This document shows positions 36,194 through 47,603 of a stretch of DNA of 64,000 bases, one piece after another (positions within the stretch are counted from its first letter, which is position 1; each line of letters begins with the position of its first letter). The notes beneath the pieces are model-generated. The model worked only from the letters and a program-made list of their open reading frames with translations, was not told the origin of the DNA and made no database searches. This DNA is from Berberis thunbergii. Lineage: Eukaryota > Streptophyta > Magnoliopsida > Ranunculales > Berberidaceae. The translations under genes were made by a program, and so were the position numbers. The stretch covers positions 372,001 to 436,000 of the forward strand of contig QNQO01006272.1 in assembly GCA_003290165.1 (NCBI GenBank), in the 5' to 3' direction.

Positions 36194-36721
36194 TGATGAT
36201 ACATCAAATAAGAATATCATCACGACCATACACGTGGCAAATATCGCTCATCACAAGAGCCAAGTATTTCGAGACCAAGCCTAATCACAAAGCCCAAAAA
36301 GGCAGATCCAGTCATAAAAATCCAAACAGGGTTCATCAGAACAAACCACAGTTAGATGCCCAAATCCAGGTCCGGCAAAGCTCTCCTTAAAGAGGAGGAA
36401 GAGAAAAAGAGTCGTGGAGGGAATTACTCCCCCAAGGATGTATCTTTGTAAAGGAGGAGACCAATATAGATAATGTATCTACTCGTTGAGCCTCACATGC
36501 TTAGGTCACGCGGAGAATTAATAATAATCACTATATAAGGTAAAGGAAAGATTCGACAAACGTATGCAATTTTAATGAGTTCTGTCCAGATTAATCTCCA
36601 TCTCTAACACAGTTACTGACTAAAGCATCGGAGTACCTCCGGCCACCAAACATGTGGTCTTTGGCAATTTAACCTTTGTTTTGCATGTCAGATTTATTAG
36701 AGACTGGACTTGGATGCATCA
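36194..36721 (+). repeat. Element C 5' LTR
   Basis: It starts TGATGATACATCAAATAAG and ends TTGGATGCATCA. TATA-like TATATAAG lies at 36532-36539. The tail has GACTAAAGCATCGGAGTAC, the block common to the three Tat elements. A primer-site-like GTTTAGCGTCGTCCGTGGG follows directly. Confidence 0.92.
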
Positions 36722-36819
36722 GTTTAGCGTCGTCCGTGGGAAACGACAATTTCCTTTCAGTAAAAGAGTTTGTAGTTGGAAACTTCCTCTGTAATCAGTG
36801 ACAAAAAAAGTTTTTGGAA

Positions 36820-38110
36820 GAAATGGAGCATTTTGTAAACCCTCATCTCAGCAACATTCATGGCAACCCTTCAACTGGCGAAGCATAATTACAAATAGCA
36901 CACGCTCCAAACCCAGTGACACACTGGTTAACCATGCCAGGTAATACAGTGTTGCAACATGGAATAGTTGCCCAAACAGCTTAGACATCTGGCAACACTG
37001 CCACGGATCCCCGCATGGATCAACTCATGGTCCAGATGGGTCATCTGGCCAAAATGATATATAAACTCTCTCAGGAGCGCTCTCAGTCTGCTGACCATGT
37101 CTAGACACTGCCACAACATAACTCTGCCAACCATGCCCAAGAAAACAATGGAGTTTTTGCAGAACTTCAACAAGTGAATCTTGAAAGCAGCGAACCACAA
37201 GAAGATGGCCTCCAGAAAGATGGAATCTCTGTGCAGGTTCCATTTAGGATCAGGGTTACAGATCCTAACGTGCTATATGTATTGGCCAAACCACAATTCT
37301 CTAACGCACTCATGGTGACTCACCTACCAAAAAAGTTCGTTCCACCAAAGTTCGAAACATACGATGGCACCACCGATCCAACAGATCATTTGCGACACTT
37401 TCACCACATGATGGTGTTGAAAAAGAGCACGAAGTTCATTCTATGTAGAACATTTTGAACCAGTCTCACCTCCATGGCAATGAGTTGTTCAATAACCTAC
37501 CACCGAGGTCGATAGACTCCTTCCAAGCGCTAGACACTGCCTTCATCACAAGGTTCATTGGCAGCTAGCGGATAAGAAATGACCACATTACTTGCTTCAC
37601 ATCAAACAAAAGCCCGAAGAAACCATAAGGGAGTACATCACTCATTTTACTGATGAGTTGACCATGATTGACGGCTATGACACGACCATTGCCACCTTCA
37701 CCTTCGAACAAAAAAGATGATCATTTTACGATTATCTGAATCTAGACCCTCTAAAGAATATGGCAATCTTGTTGAAGACCGCTCAGAAATACATTACCCT
37801 TAAGGAGATGTTAGCTGCCAAAAAGAAGAACGAATCGGAAAAGAAGGGCCAATCGAAGATGCGAGAGATGAGAGAAGAAAGAAGGAGAGGTGACAGACCC
37901 CGGGAAGAGAACACTCAGTCGAAGAGGCATCGACCAACAGGAGATCCGAATTCAACTAGTGAGAACCTAAAAAGCTGCAATCTACAAGGCCTAGACATGA
38001 ACGGGTGATGAGTGTGGCGAAGAAGACGCAAAAACAATACACGACCTTGAAAATGAGTCGAGCATATTGAAGTTTATGGCGTAATGGGAGGATGTCAACT
38101 AATCACTCAA
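36820..38110 (+). pseudogene. Element C gag, broken
   Basis: A reading from ATG at 36823 (MEHFVNPHLSNIHGNPS) has stops near 36886 and 36983. An open segment from about 37174 to 37458 gives VPFRIRVTDPNVLY, then KKFVPPKFETYDGTTDPTDHL and MVLKKSTKFILCRTF, the start of the gag core. Frameshifts then break the core (RSIDSFQALDTAF, FITRFIGS). A basic tail is open at 37760-38008 (KTAQKYITLKEMLAAKKK). It is homologous to the gag of element B. Confidence 0.8.
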
Positions 38111-38250
38111 AATGAGAGGAGACCCAAATGGGCGAGATAAAAGCAAATATTGCTCTTTCCACAAGAATCACATGCACGACACTGAAGACTTCTGCAATTT
38201 GAAGGATGAAATCGAGCACTGGATTCAAAGAGGGTGACTCGATGAATTTG
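38111..38250 (+). pseudogene. Element C gag zinc knuckle
   Basis: The reading from 38111 gives RGDPNGRDKSKY and then CSFHKNHMHDTEDFC at 38151-38195. This is the C-x2-H-x4-H pattern with one extra residue before the last Cys. It continues as NLKDEIEHWIQRG and then a stop. The tail aligns with the element A and B knuckles. Confidence 0.7.
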
Positions 38251-38825
38251 TCGGGCTACCAGACAAGCAGTCTAAAGGAAAAGAGAAGGTAGATAACACT
38301 GCAGAATCAAAAGAACAACCCTAAGAACTAATATGGGCCCTACACTGCATAGCTAGAGAAAATGAATGGTATGACCGACCAAATAAGATATCACGACACC
38401 ACCTACTCGAGTTGATCTAAATTGAAATTGAAGAACCAGCATCAACAAACTATCAAAATTACAGGAAATAGACTTACTCCCCCAACGACACAGTTCGACG
38501 AAAAAGGATGTTGCATCAAATTATTACACCATTTAAGTTAAAAGCATACACATTCAGCTCAGGCGAAACAACACCAAAGCATACTTCAGAATGACAAGAA
38601 ACCAAAACCAATCTAAAATCATATATGAATACCTGAACAACAAGGACGCGCACGAACCAACCTCCTACCATCATAAGGAATGACGTCAACCAAGAAACAG
38701 ACAAGCTAAGATGACCAACACTACGAACCAAGAAGTTATAGACAAATAAAGGACAACTACTTCGATTATAAAATGTTAAACATCTGAAACAAAATTATCA
38801 ATAAAACTTTAAGTTCAAAACCTCT
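38251..38825. other. Element C spacer after gag (pol absent)
   Basis: Here a complete element would have protease, RT and integrase. I see none of their motifs, only short frames. The pol region is deleted. Confidence 0.5.
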
Positions 38826-38829
38826 ATCT

Positions 38830-39000
38830 TACGTCAAACAACCAAGTTAAGTCAAAGTGCCAAACCACGATACTTACACAAATCAAAACCATCCCCTCCA
38901 TGTAGTCAAGAAGGTTGATTCGTCCATCAACAACTCTCTTCCAATCCGCTGCTTCCGCAATCTTCAATTTGTTCTTGGTTGCAGCGAGCTCGTTCTTGAT
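38830..39000 (-). pseudogene. Element C antisense ORF, C-terminal part
   Basis: The minus strand reads IKNELAATKNKLKIAEAADW then KRVVDGRINLLDYMEGM. This aligns with the tail of the element A aORF (KRVVDG-like region at about 4920). It is cut off from the rest of the ORF by the insertion at 39001-42461. Confidence 0.7.
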
Positions 39001-39652
39001 TGTAACACCCCTACTTTTCCAATGACAATAAATATTTATGTTTATAAAATTCAATTGAAATTTGTGTTTTAAAATCTTTTTTTGTTTGACAACTCGTATT
39101 TTTCGAAATTCAGTCAACTTTCTTACCTTCCGAATCTCGGGACGAGATTCCATTTAACGTGTGTATAATGTAACACCCCTAAATTTCATAAAGATATTTT
39201 ATTTTATTTTTAATTAAATAATATAGGGTTAAATTTAATTGAAGGTGAATTTCAAAATTTAGGGTTTATTTGGTGAGTTTAGAAGGTAGGTGCTTTCAGA
39301 AGTTCAATGGGGCGAATAGCCACCCACCCTATAAAGAGAAATCTCTCTTTTCTTTTCTTTATCCTTTTTCTTTTCTCTTTCTTCCTTCATTTTTTCCTCT
39401 ATGTTTTCTTCTTCGAGGGAGGCTGAATCTGGAGATCGAGATCTGCACAGAAGGTTAGGAGAAATGGACTACAATCAGGGGATCACCGAGAGAGATAGAA
39501 AGCTTTCAAGCACCATGAACGGTTTGGGTTTCATTGTGGGAGTTTGAAGGAGTCAGAGAGAAACAGAGGGGAACAACAACAAACACATCTTCAATCAATC
39601 ACTTTCGATTCTCGATTCGATTCACCACCAGCAAAGCAACGTCGGACGCGTA

Positions 39653-40033
39653 TTGTACAGACTGCAAAAGAGCACCGAGGTGGAGTTTGACCACTCGGCG
39701 GGCAACACAGTTTGTTCCGAGTACAGACTCGTTCTTGAGGCGCACTCGATCCACGAGGACATTCCAGTGGAGACAAGTGGATCGGATGTTCCGCAACCTG
39801 TGAACACGTTTACTGAGATTGATCTTGGGGATGCTTTGAATCAGAACATTCAGAGGTGTAAGTATGTCAAGCTTACGCCAGTTCAAAAGCACGCTACTCC
39901 CATTGCTATTGCTGGGAGGGACTTGATGGCTTGTGCCCAGACTGGGTTTGGGAAGACTGCGGCGTTTTGCTTTCCTATTACCAGTGGGATTATCACCAAG
40001 GTGGTTGTGTTTGATGGAGGTTCAGTGACATAG
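39653..40033 (+). pseudogene. DEAD-box RNA helicase fragment (RH37/DED1-like), captured
   Basis: DEAD-box helicases unwind RNA with ATP. Residues 34-114 of this open frame (about 39752-39994) match the segment just before and through motif I of the plant DED1/RH37/RH11/RH52 group: [24 protein letters not shown], the Q motif [14 protein letters not shown] and motif I AQTGFGKT. The canonical motif I is AQTGSGKT, so Ser has become Phe. The homology stops right after FCFPITSGI, and no other helicase motif (DEAD, SAT, HRIGR) follows. The rest of the gene is absent. Confidence 0.85.
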
Positions 40034-40034
40034 C

Positions 40035-41840
40035 ATTTGGGGTATACTAATATGAGTATTGATTAGTTGGAGATGGAGGATTGCGTGGTGGTCCGATGGC
40101 GATGTAGAGGTGTTGGCGGCTTTGTTGAATGGTGTGGACGCCATAAGATTTAAAATATGTGAGTTTCTTCATCTCTTTCTCTTTTACTGTGAGTTCTTCC
40201 TTCTTTTTGTCCTTTTGAATTTTGGGTGTGTTTGCGCATTTGCAAATATAATGATGTTGGGATGATTTGGGTTTATGGGGTTTTGTTGAATGGTTTGATT
40301 TGTTGATTGGGTGGCTGGTTCATGTTGTTTCTTGAAAATAGAATATCCCCAATTTACAAAAATAGAATGGGTTTTACCTGTGAGAATGGGTTTGCTTTCT
40401 TTGTGCATTTTGTTCGTGTTTCTTTGCAATGTTTGTGTTTGAATTCTGTAATGGGGATTTATGGTTTTGGAATGTGCAACATCGAATAGAGTGTTTGTAT
40501 TAGAGATGGGTTACGAAGGGTTGCCCTTGATATGAGTCAATACTTGATGAATCTATCGATGATCATAAATTTGTTGTAAGTCATTTGATAAACTTTGGCA
40601 AATAGTCACAATGCAGTGTTCTTGCGTAATCAAGGACCTGTCACTCTTTTGTAAGTTTTGTTTGTGAACAAGTAATTTAGTACAAGAATAGGAGTGGGAC
40701 AGAGAGGAGGATTACACGTTGTTTTTGAAGCTAAAACTCTATTTTACTATTGTTATTAATTTATGATCAATATTATAGTGTAGTTCATTGTCATCATGTC
40801 GCAAGGTCATGGTAAGTGGTTAGATCTTCTAATGGCTACTAATAAAGTGTGGCTGGTTTTCCATTGTACAATTACTTCTTAGTAGGACTTGATTATGATG
40901 TGAGACAATCTCCCACATTTTGTCGAGCATTTGGGTATACTGAATGTCATATTTCTTATTAAGGCACTGTAAGCTAAGTTAGCTCACACAGAAATCAATG
41001 TTTAAGAAAGGCTATTGGATATGGATTTGTTTGACTTGGTTAAACTACAGTTAATAGCTCATAACTATGTTTTTCATACTCTAAGTTAATAGTGATGCTT
41101 GAGATGTGAATGGTTGATGAATATTAATGCATTGTGATAAATTTGGAGATTGGTATTATCATGCATGTTGACTTGTTTATGCACTATGAAGAATTTGGTT
41201 ATTTGAATCAATGAATGACTTGATTGTCATGTTGTTATAGATCATGATTACTAAATATGCTATGTTTTTCCCCAAAAATGTGGGTGGATAGATTGCGAAT
41301 CAATTTATGTATGACAAAATGTCATTGTGGAGGAATTATGAATTATCAAAAATAAATGATATTGGTAAACCTTGGTTTCTGAAAATATAAACCACTTGGA
41401 CTTGTATCACTTAGAACTACCACACCTCTTTTGTTTATTATTTCCCCTCTCTTACTAGAGAAACTAAATGACCAGAGGGTCGTCTTGCGGAGTTGGGGCA
41501 CCCATTTCTTACTAGAGAAACTAAAATAACCTTCAGGTTAGTTTTGCGAAAATGTGGCGAATTTGTATGCCTAAAATAGGCTTTGATATTTATCCGTAAA
41601 AAATGTGACGTGAGTTTATGCGCATTGATAGCCCAAGGGTGGCTTTTGGTACTCATATAGTTAGGGGTATCCGCGATGCATGTATGTATGTGATGTCCCC
41701 ACTTAGGCATGGATGACGAAGTAGTCCTCCTTTATATGAGAGAGGCATACATGCATGTATGTTCGGCACGGAGGCGGTGCGAATGTGGTATCGTCTAAGT
41801 GATCATTCCGTTAAAAGATGAACCTAATTCAAATAAAAAT
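40035..41840. other. Non-coding part of the insertion, with a 59-bp duplication
   Basis: AT-rich sequence without recognised genes. A phrase TTCTTACTAGAGAAACTAAA or close variant occurs at about 41450 and 41509, a tandem duplication of about 59 bp. Confidence 0.4.
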
Positions 41841-41844
41841 GAAT

Positions 41845-42461
41845 AAATTACGTTGCATTGTTTCTAATATTTTTTATGCAGGATGGCAAGTCTACTAATA
41901 TTTCTGCAGGTCAGACTTGCCATAGTCAACTCCTATAAGGTAAGTACAAATACATGCATATTTACTTATTAGGATGATGATATGATTGCCTCGTTGAGGA
42001 ACTAAATTCTTGGAACTGTGTTTTCTTGCATCACACCTTTGCCTCGTTGAGGAACTACCTATTGGTGTGATGGTTTGTTGTTTGTGTTTAGCTTGATGTT
42101 TACCACGTGCGATTTTATTGATTTTTGGGATGAAGATTTCTCACACCAGCTTTATTGCTGACCCAAGTGAGCTTTTGCTTCTTGGGTACATTCCTTTGGG
42201 AATGTAGCCGATTAGCCTTTAAGGTTTAGAGACTTTTGAGCTGTGTTACGAGAGTTCCGCTAGTGGGGCTAGCGACGTCAGTTTTTCCTGGTTAGAGTTT
42301 TGTTATAAATTTTAGTTTGTTCCTATTTTTCTAAATTATTTTTTTGTCATTGCTGCTAAATGATTCTGTTGTTATTGAATTTCACGTCCCGAGTTTTGGG
42401 GAAATGGATAATCCTATGTGGATTTTAGGATTTCATTTTTCTCGAAAATTGGGGCGTGACA
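41845..42461 (-). repeat. LTR-like repeat, copy 1 (inverted relative to 63365-64000)
   Basis: Read on the minus strand it starts TGTCACGCCCCAATTTTCGA and continues with AGGATTATCCATTTCCCCAA and CGGGACGTGAAATTCAATAA. The same sequence, with scattered changes, runs on the + strand from 63365 to the window end. The start TGTCACG.CCC is typical of plant LTR ends, so an LTR is likely. The internal element is not visible. Confidence 0.75.
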
Positions 42462-44560
42462 GGTCAACATTGCGAAAACATCTAACTTAACATCATCAAG
42501 CGCAAATGTTAATTGTTCCATCTGTTCCTCCGCAACTTTTCGGCTGGCGAATTGCTCAATAACAGAACGCATGGCCTCATCATGACCAGCCTTCTCAACA
42601 TATAACTCCCTCTCCACCTCGTCCAGCCGATTACAGACTTCGTTCAACTCAGTCCTTGAGGACTCAAGCTCAGCAACTAATTTGCCTTGCGCAGCCTCCA
42701 CCTCTCTCAGAGAAACCTCAGCAGTCCCAGCTGCCTTCTCTTCATTCGCACAATGAGCTTTTAACACATCCAACTGATGAAGAACATGAGAGAAAATCAA
42801 TAACTGTGTTGCCATCTTCTTCTCAAAATCAGCCACCTGACACGAGCAGCCTAATAAATTGACCCCATCACCCCAACATAAATAGGGTGATTCATCCCTT
42901 CCATTATCTGCTTAAGGTCGTGGTCGAGATGACTGCTAGGCTCGAGCGGGCATTGGAGCCCTCTCCACCAACCACCTATGCCACTCATTAATTAAATTGT
43001 GTGCACTATATTGCACATCAATATCAGTAAACCAACTAAACTTTCAATCCGACTTAATGCGGATGTCTTCCGGGTTGGGCTCCTTCCAACTAATCTGTTG
43101 ATGAAGAACTTTGGGATCAGGAAGCACAGAAGCTCCACCCCAACAGCTGGAAGAACGGTCAGAGTAGCAGTGATAACGGAAAAATCACTCTTATTTTTTC
43201 TTAATGAAACAACTGTGGCAGGAGTGGGATGAGCAGCAATGGCAACAACAACAACAAGAGTCAAACGAGCAGATAGAGAAATGGGAATCTTCCTGCGTCA
43301 TCAACATGAATGGGAGAAGGATAATGAGGAAAAGCCTCAGAATTCTGACCATGATCAGCGACCTCCCGTTTGCACAGTGGATTGAATTCGAAGTCGGGTA
43401 GGGTCTTTGTCGTATTCGGATCCCTAAACCACTCCACAGCAAGCTGAAGCATCTTATTGTCAATGACTCGAGGAACATAGTCAAACCACTCGATGAAGTC
43501 GGGCACACCATGAGAATAAAATAGCCTATTCTCACTCTCGCCCAATGGACGAGTCACTTCCCTTTTGCTCAACTCCAGCGCTTGATTCATCTCATCACTT
43601 CCTCAAGAGATAAACGGTCCACTTTCCTACCCTCCTTATCAGATAAACTCGGACGAGGAGCATCTCGAGTAGTACCATGAGTAGAACCAGAAAGTCGTTT
43701 CTTATTAGGAATATGGCCAGAGTTTATCGCCAATTGCTTCGATGGACTAGCAAGCCTTGGAAGCTTCCTCTTTCTAGTGGTCAGGCCAGCAACACTAATG
43801 CTAACAGGAGCATTGAGATCCGTAACGGCCCTGACAGAGCACACTTTCCCATCAATGCTAGCATCACTAATACCAACAGAATCAACAAGAACAACAATCT
43901 CAGCAGCTCAAGATTCATTAAGCAAAGCCCGTTCCGCCTTGTTCATAGTGTACAAACCACTACGCTCCACAACCTCCGTGGCAAGGAACGACTCCACAGC
44001 AACCACATGAAGCTTTGAGAAATGGTCGTTGATCACCTGTTCCTCAACAGACAATTGCAGATCCTTCCATTAGTTGGAGACTCGGAACGGTCACATAATT
44101 TGTCAACCTCGCAAGTTAAAGTAATCGGATTTGACGGAAGCATAAAACCAAAATCTCGACCAGTCCCTATAATCATCGTTAAGTTTCCCAAAACAGACGG
44201 GGAAGAGGAGAAAACAAATATTCTTGGTCACTACAAGTCAAACCACTGAATGCAAAACCCTAACAGTCAAGGGAATGTCAGTAAGAATGGGCTCGCACAA
44301 GTAGAAAACATCACCCATCAGCCGCTGGGACCCATTTGGGCAGGAGGAATGCCCATAAAATCTAAACAGTCCCAAAATATCTTCGAGAGTGAAAATTGAA
44401 GCCTTGATTGGAACATACACGGATAAAGCGCAATATAACCAAACCTTGGACGACAAGGACTATCGTTCTGCATAGGCAGAACTATCTCAAGGTTGGATGG
44501 CAAAGAGTATTCGGAACGAACACTCTCCAACGTTGTCTGCGAAGCCTTCTTGGGTGAGAA
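42462..44560 (-). pseudogene. Element C antisense ORF, N-terminal and middle part
   Basis: Minus-strand fragments: 44530-44318 (head, with YSLPSNLEIVLP and FGYIALYPCM, like Transposase_28), 43844-43587 (basic linker), 43590-43261 (VIDNKMLQLAVEWFRDPNTT, matching ENKMLQLGIWQSEDPKG in element A) and 42836-42414 (coiled coil: KLVAELESSRTELNEVCNRL, then DEVERELYVEKAG). IMEGM, read near 42900, matches the GLxYLMxGM block. Frameshifts and stops separate the parts. Confidence 0.78.
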
Positions 44561-44947
44561 AAGTGCCTCATATACGCTAAGCGCCTCACCATCTAGTATA
44601 CTGTTGGAATAAAAGTGAAAATAAATTGAACAACGAAGAGAACAAAAAAAAAAAAATAAATAAACTTTGATCTCAAAGATAACATAAAAGGAGAAACAAA
44701 ACCATCACGCCCCTTTTGTAGAGCCAAGCAACGAATAGACTACTAATAAGATGATATGCAAGATATGATGGCTGCACGAAATTTCAAAATGCGCGCAGAA
44801 ACGAACAGACAGATGAGAGATCAAAATATCAACCTCATCAAAAGTTGCTAACAACATTAAATGCACTACAATGATGAAATCGAAAGTCCAACCGTCATCG
44901 AGTTAGTGGCCACGTCTGCATACCAGCTAACTAAAGGAAGGAGTATC
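44561..44947. other. Element C end of internal region
   Basis: Non-coding sequence between the aORF head and the 3' LTR, with an A-run at 44646-44657. The bases before the LTR (44930-44947, CTAAAGGAAGGAGTATC) are purine-rich, a likely polypurine tract. Confidence 0.55.
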
Positions 44948-45455
44948 TGATGATACATCAAATAAGACTATCATCACGACCATACATGCGACAAAAGTCA
45001 GTTCATCACAAAAACCAAGTATTTCGAGACCAAGCCTAATCATAAAGCCCAAAAATGACAGGATCTAGTCATAAAAGCCCAAATAGGCCCGTCAGGACAA
45101 ACCACAGTCAGAAACCCAAATACGGGCTTGCCTTTCCCTTAAAAAGGAGGAATGTTACAAAGAAAAAAAATCGTGGAGGGAGTTAATCCCCAATGACATA
45201 TCTTCATAAAGGATGAGGCCATTACAGAGAACGCCTCCCCTCGTTGAGCCTCACATGCTTAAATCACGCAGAGAATTACTAACAACCACTATATAAGGTA
45301 AAGAGAATATTTGACAAATGTATGTAATTTTAACTGAGTTCTGTCCAGATTAATCTTCATCTTCAACAAATTTATTAATTTATGTATTAAAGTGCCTTCG
45401 GCTACCAAACAGGTGATTTTTGGCAATGTAACATTTGTTTTACAAGAACGCATCA
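44948..45455 (+). repeat. Element C 3' LTR
   Basis: It starts TGATGATACATCAAATAAG and ends GAACGCATCA, collinear with the 5' LTR but missing about 20 bp near the end. TATATAAGG is retained near 45291. The target-site copy CTTAT follows at 45456. Confidence 0.92.
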
Positions 45456-45460
45456 CTTAT

Positions 45461-45800
45461 TAAGTCTTGGAAAAACCTCCCTTCATAAAATGATAGTGGC
45501 ATGGTCTAATAATAATGAAAGAAGGTCTCAAATAGCAAGATTATGCGAGGTGGGCATGAAATGATTGGGAGTGGGCAAAATAAAACCCTAAGTGGGAGAG
45601 AGTAATAAAAGGTAGGGGACGTGGACTTGGCTTTGCTCCATTGCAAAGACGGCCATCCAAAATTGAAAATTGTTCCTTAAAAATAAACCCATTCAATAAA
45701 CCACAATAAAGTAATAAGAAAGGAAAAGACAGGGACATCAAAGAGAAGTAAACGCGTTGTTGGTGGTTTCCTCTGAAACTCCCTTTCATTAATTTCTCCC
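45461..45800. other. Upstream region of the RING E3 gene
   Basis: AT-rich. No coding feature is seen. It probably holds the proximal promoter of the gene whose 5' UTR starts near 45800, but I cannot point to a firm TATA box. Confidence 0.4.
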
Positions 45801-45846
45801 ACAATAATCCATCGTGCCTACGAACAACAACAACTCCATTTCAAAG

Positions 45847-46537
45847 GTACGCATCCGTGAAAATTTAATTCAAGGTTTTTTTTTTTTCTCTTTACCAGTT
45901 TCATTGATTTTTCTGTTGGATTCTAGAATACCCATTGTTTTTGTTTTCGATTTTTTTTTTTTTTTTTTTTTTTGTGAATTCCGTGTCAACATGTAACTCA
46001 ATTAAAATTTTCATCTAGATTCTTCTTGGGTTGTTTGAAAGATCATACATTTGAGTCTCTGGGGTGCTTTTGTCTTCTCTAAACCCCTCTGTTTTCTTCA
46101 CCAAGCTCTGTTGAATTTCCTGATTTTTCTTGCTGATTTGAGTCTGGGATCGAGTGATCAATTTTTATTTTTATTTTTATTTTTATTTTTGGGGAGGTGT
46201 TTTAGGTAAGAATACTATCATGGATAATGTTTAAATCACATAAATTTTCATGCTTTGCCAAAATTTGGAGTCAAAATTCAGTTTTTTCCGCAAGGGATCT
46301 GTTTGCTTTTTTATTTTGGAGATTATGGTGGCTTGGATTTTCAGATGAAGATGAAGATGGGGTTTTTGAGGTGGTGTGTGATTTATGATGGGTTTGAGAA
46401 AATATGGTTTTTTGTTTTTATAGATCTCTAATTATTGTGTTTTGATTGGATGAGTTTATGTTTGCTGAAGTGGTGAATTGTCACAAGTGTCATTCTTTTT
46501 CTGAGATGAGATTGTTGTTTTGTGTTTGAATTTGCAG
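45847..46537 (+). other. 5'-UTR intron of the RING E3 gene
   Basis: Donor TCAAAG|GTACGC at 45846/45847 and acceptor TTTGCAG|AATAAT at 46537/46538. The interval is T-rich, typical for a plant leader intron, and ends 31 bp before the start codon. Leader introns often raise expression in plants; that is general knowledge, not shown here. Confidence 0.65.
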
Positions 46538-46568
46538 AATAATAGTGAGGTAGGAGGAAGAGAAAAAG

Positions 46569-47603
46569 ATGGGTGACCTTTTGGTTGGTAGACACTGGTG
46601 TCACATGTGCTCACAAATTGTGAACCCTGTGGCAATGGAGGTGGAGGAGATCAAATGTCCGTTTTGTGAAAGTGGATTTGTGGAAGAAATGGATAATTCA
46701 GGAGGAGAAGACCAACAACAAGATACTGCCGACCAAGCTCTCTCTCTTTGGGCTCCAATCTTGCTTGGCATGATGGGTAGGCGTCAACGAAGATTAAGAA
46801 GAGGATCTGAAGAAGATGAAGATGAGGAAGAAGAGGAAGAGCCACGACATCATGGTGAAAGAGAAGGACAAGAATTCGACATTGAATCAATTCTACAAAG
46901 GAGGAGGAGAAGAAGAAGTTCTAGTGCTATTCTCCAATTGCTTCAAGGCCTTCGAGCTGGGATGTTAGAGCAAGACACTTCCAGAAGTGAGGGAGGGCAC
47001 CAACCCCGAGACCGTGTTATCCTCATCAATCCCTTCAACCAGGCCATAATCCTTCAAGGGTCCAACTTGGATGCAAATCAAACTCAGATTCTACCTGGTT
47101 CATTGGGAGACTATCTGATCGGTGGAGCTGGTTTGGATGTATTGTTGCAGCATTTAGCAGAGAATGATCCCAACAGGTATGGGACTCCACCCGCTAAGAA
47201 AGATGCGATTGAGGCCATGCCTACTGTCACAATTAAGGAAAACCTGCAATGCTCAGTATGTTTGGATGATTTTAAGATTGGTGGAGAGGCTAAGGAAATG
47301 CCTTGTAACCATAAATTCCATAGTGATTGTATTCTGCCTTGGCTTAAACTTCATAGTTCGTGCCCAGTTTGCAGGTTTCAAATGCCCTCAGCCGCAGAGG
47401 GGGCCAATGGCAGTAGTAGATTGGTGAATACTAGTGGGAGTGCACAGAGAGGCGCTGGTGATGGAGCCGAAAATAGCACTAATGGGAGAAGGAATTGGTT
47501 TCCAATCCCATGGCCATTTCATGGTTTATTTTCTCAGAGTGGTGGCACTTCTTCGTCGACTGCATCCGGAAGTAATACTAGTTATGGTGCAGATCAGAAC
47601 TAA
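46569..47603 (+). CDS. RING-H2 E3 ubiquitin ligase with N-terminal zinc ribbon
   Basis: This 344-aa protein comes from a single coding exon. The N-terminus has a zinc-ribbon type motif, C-x2-C at residues 11-14 (WCHMC) and C-x2-C at 31-34 (KCPFC). An acidic stretch (EEDEDEEEEEEP) and a basic stretch (QRRRRRRSSS) follow. A conserved central block reads VILINPFNQAII, then GSLGDYLIGG and LAENDPNRYGTPPAKK. The RING-H2 (C3H2C3) covers about residues 231-272: CSVCLDDF, MPCNHKFHSDCILPW, SCPVC. The tail is Ser/Gly/Asn-rich. This architecture matches the plant E3 group that includes Arabidopsis At1g55530, At3g13430 and AtCRT1. RING-H2 proteins pass ubiquitin from an E2 to a target; the target here is unknown. 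The start is the only ATG that keeps the zinc ribbon. Confidence 0.95.
   Translation: MGDLLVGRHWCHMCSQIVNPVAMEVEEIKCPFCESGFVEEMDNSGGEDQQQDTADQALSLWAPILLGMMGRRQRRLRRGSEEDEDEEEEEEPRHHGEREGQEFDIESILQRRRRRRSSSAILQLLQGLRAGMLEQDTSRSEGGHQPRDRVILINPFNQAIILQGSNLDANQTQILPGSLGDYLIGGAGLDVLLQHLAENDPNRYGTPPAKKDAIEAMPTVTIKENLQCSVCLDDFKIGGEAKEMPCNHKFHSDCILPWLKLHSSCPVCRFQMPSAAEGANGSSRLVNTSGSAQRGAGDGAENSTNGRRNWFPIPWPFHGLFSQSGGTSSSTASGSNTSYGADQN

Larger units (their letters stand above)
39001..42461. mobile_element. 3.5-kb insertion in element C, with LTR-like ends (TGTAACACCCC... / ...GGGGCGTGACA)
   Basis: The left end reads TGTAACACCCCTACTTTTCC and the complement of the right end reads TGTCACGCCCCAATTTTCGA, a TG...CA pair. 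A second TGTAACACCCC start lies at 39171, preceded by TCGGGACGAGATTCC, a wording typical of Tekay-like chromovirus LTR edges. The right 0.6 kb (41845-42461) is an inverted copy of 63365-64000. The middle has a DEAD-box helicase fragment. No target duplication was found, so it may be composite (for example two LTR-type pieces with captured DNA). Confidence 0.55.
36194..45455 (+). mobile_element. Element C: Tat-type LTR retrotransposon lacking pol
   Basis: LTRs at 36194-36721 and 44948-45455 bound the element, with a perfect 5-bp target duplication CTTAT (36189-36193 and 45456-45460). The interior contains broken gag with a zinc knuckle, then directly the end of an antisense ORF. No protease, RT or integrase is seen. 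The antisense ORF is split by a 3.5-kb insertion (39001-42461). The LTRs are related to those of element A, so C is probably a deletion derivative of an A-type element. Confidence 0.92.

Noticed and set aside
39001..42461. A single complete LTR retrotransposon
   Set aside because: No gag or pol is visible inside and no target duplication; the ends are LTR-like but the structure is composite, so only a generic insertion is called.
46651..46890. Minus-strand frame overlapping the RING gene
   Set aside because: Shadow of the acidic and basic repeats of the RING CDS.
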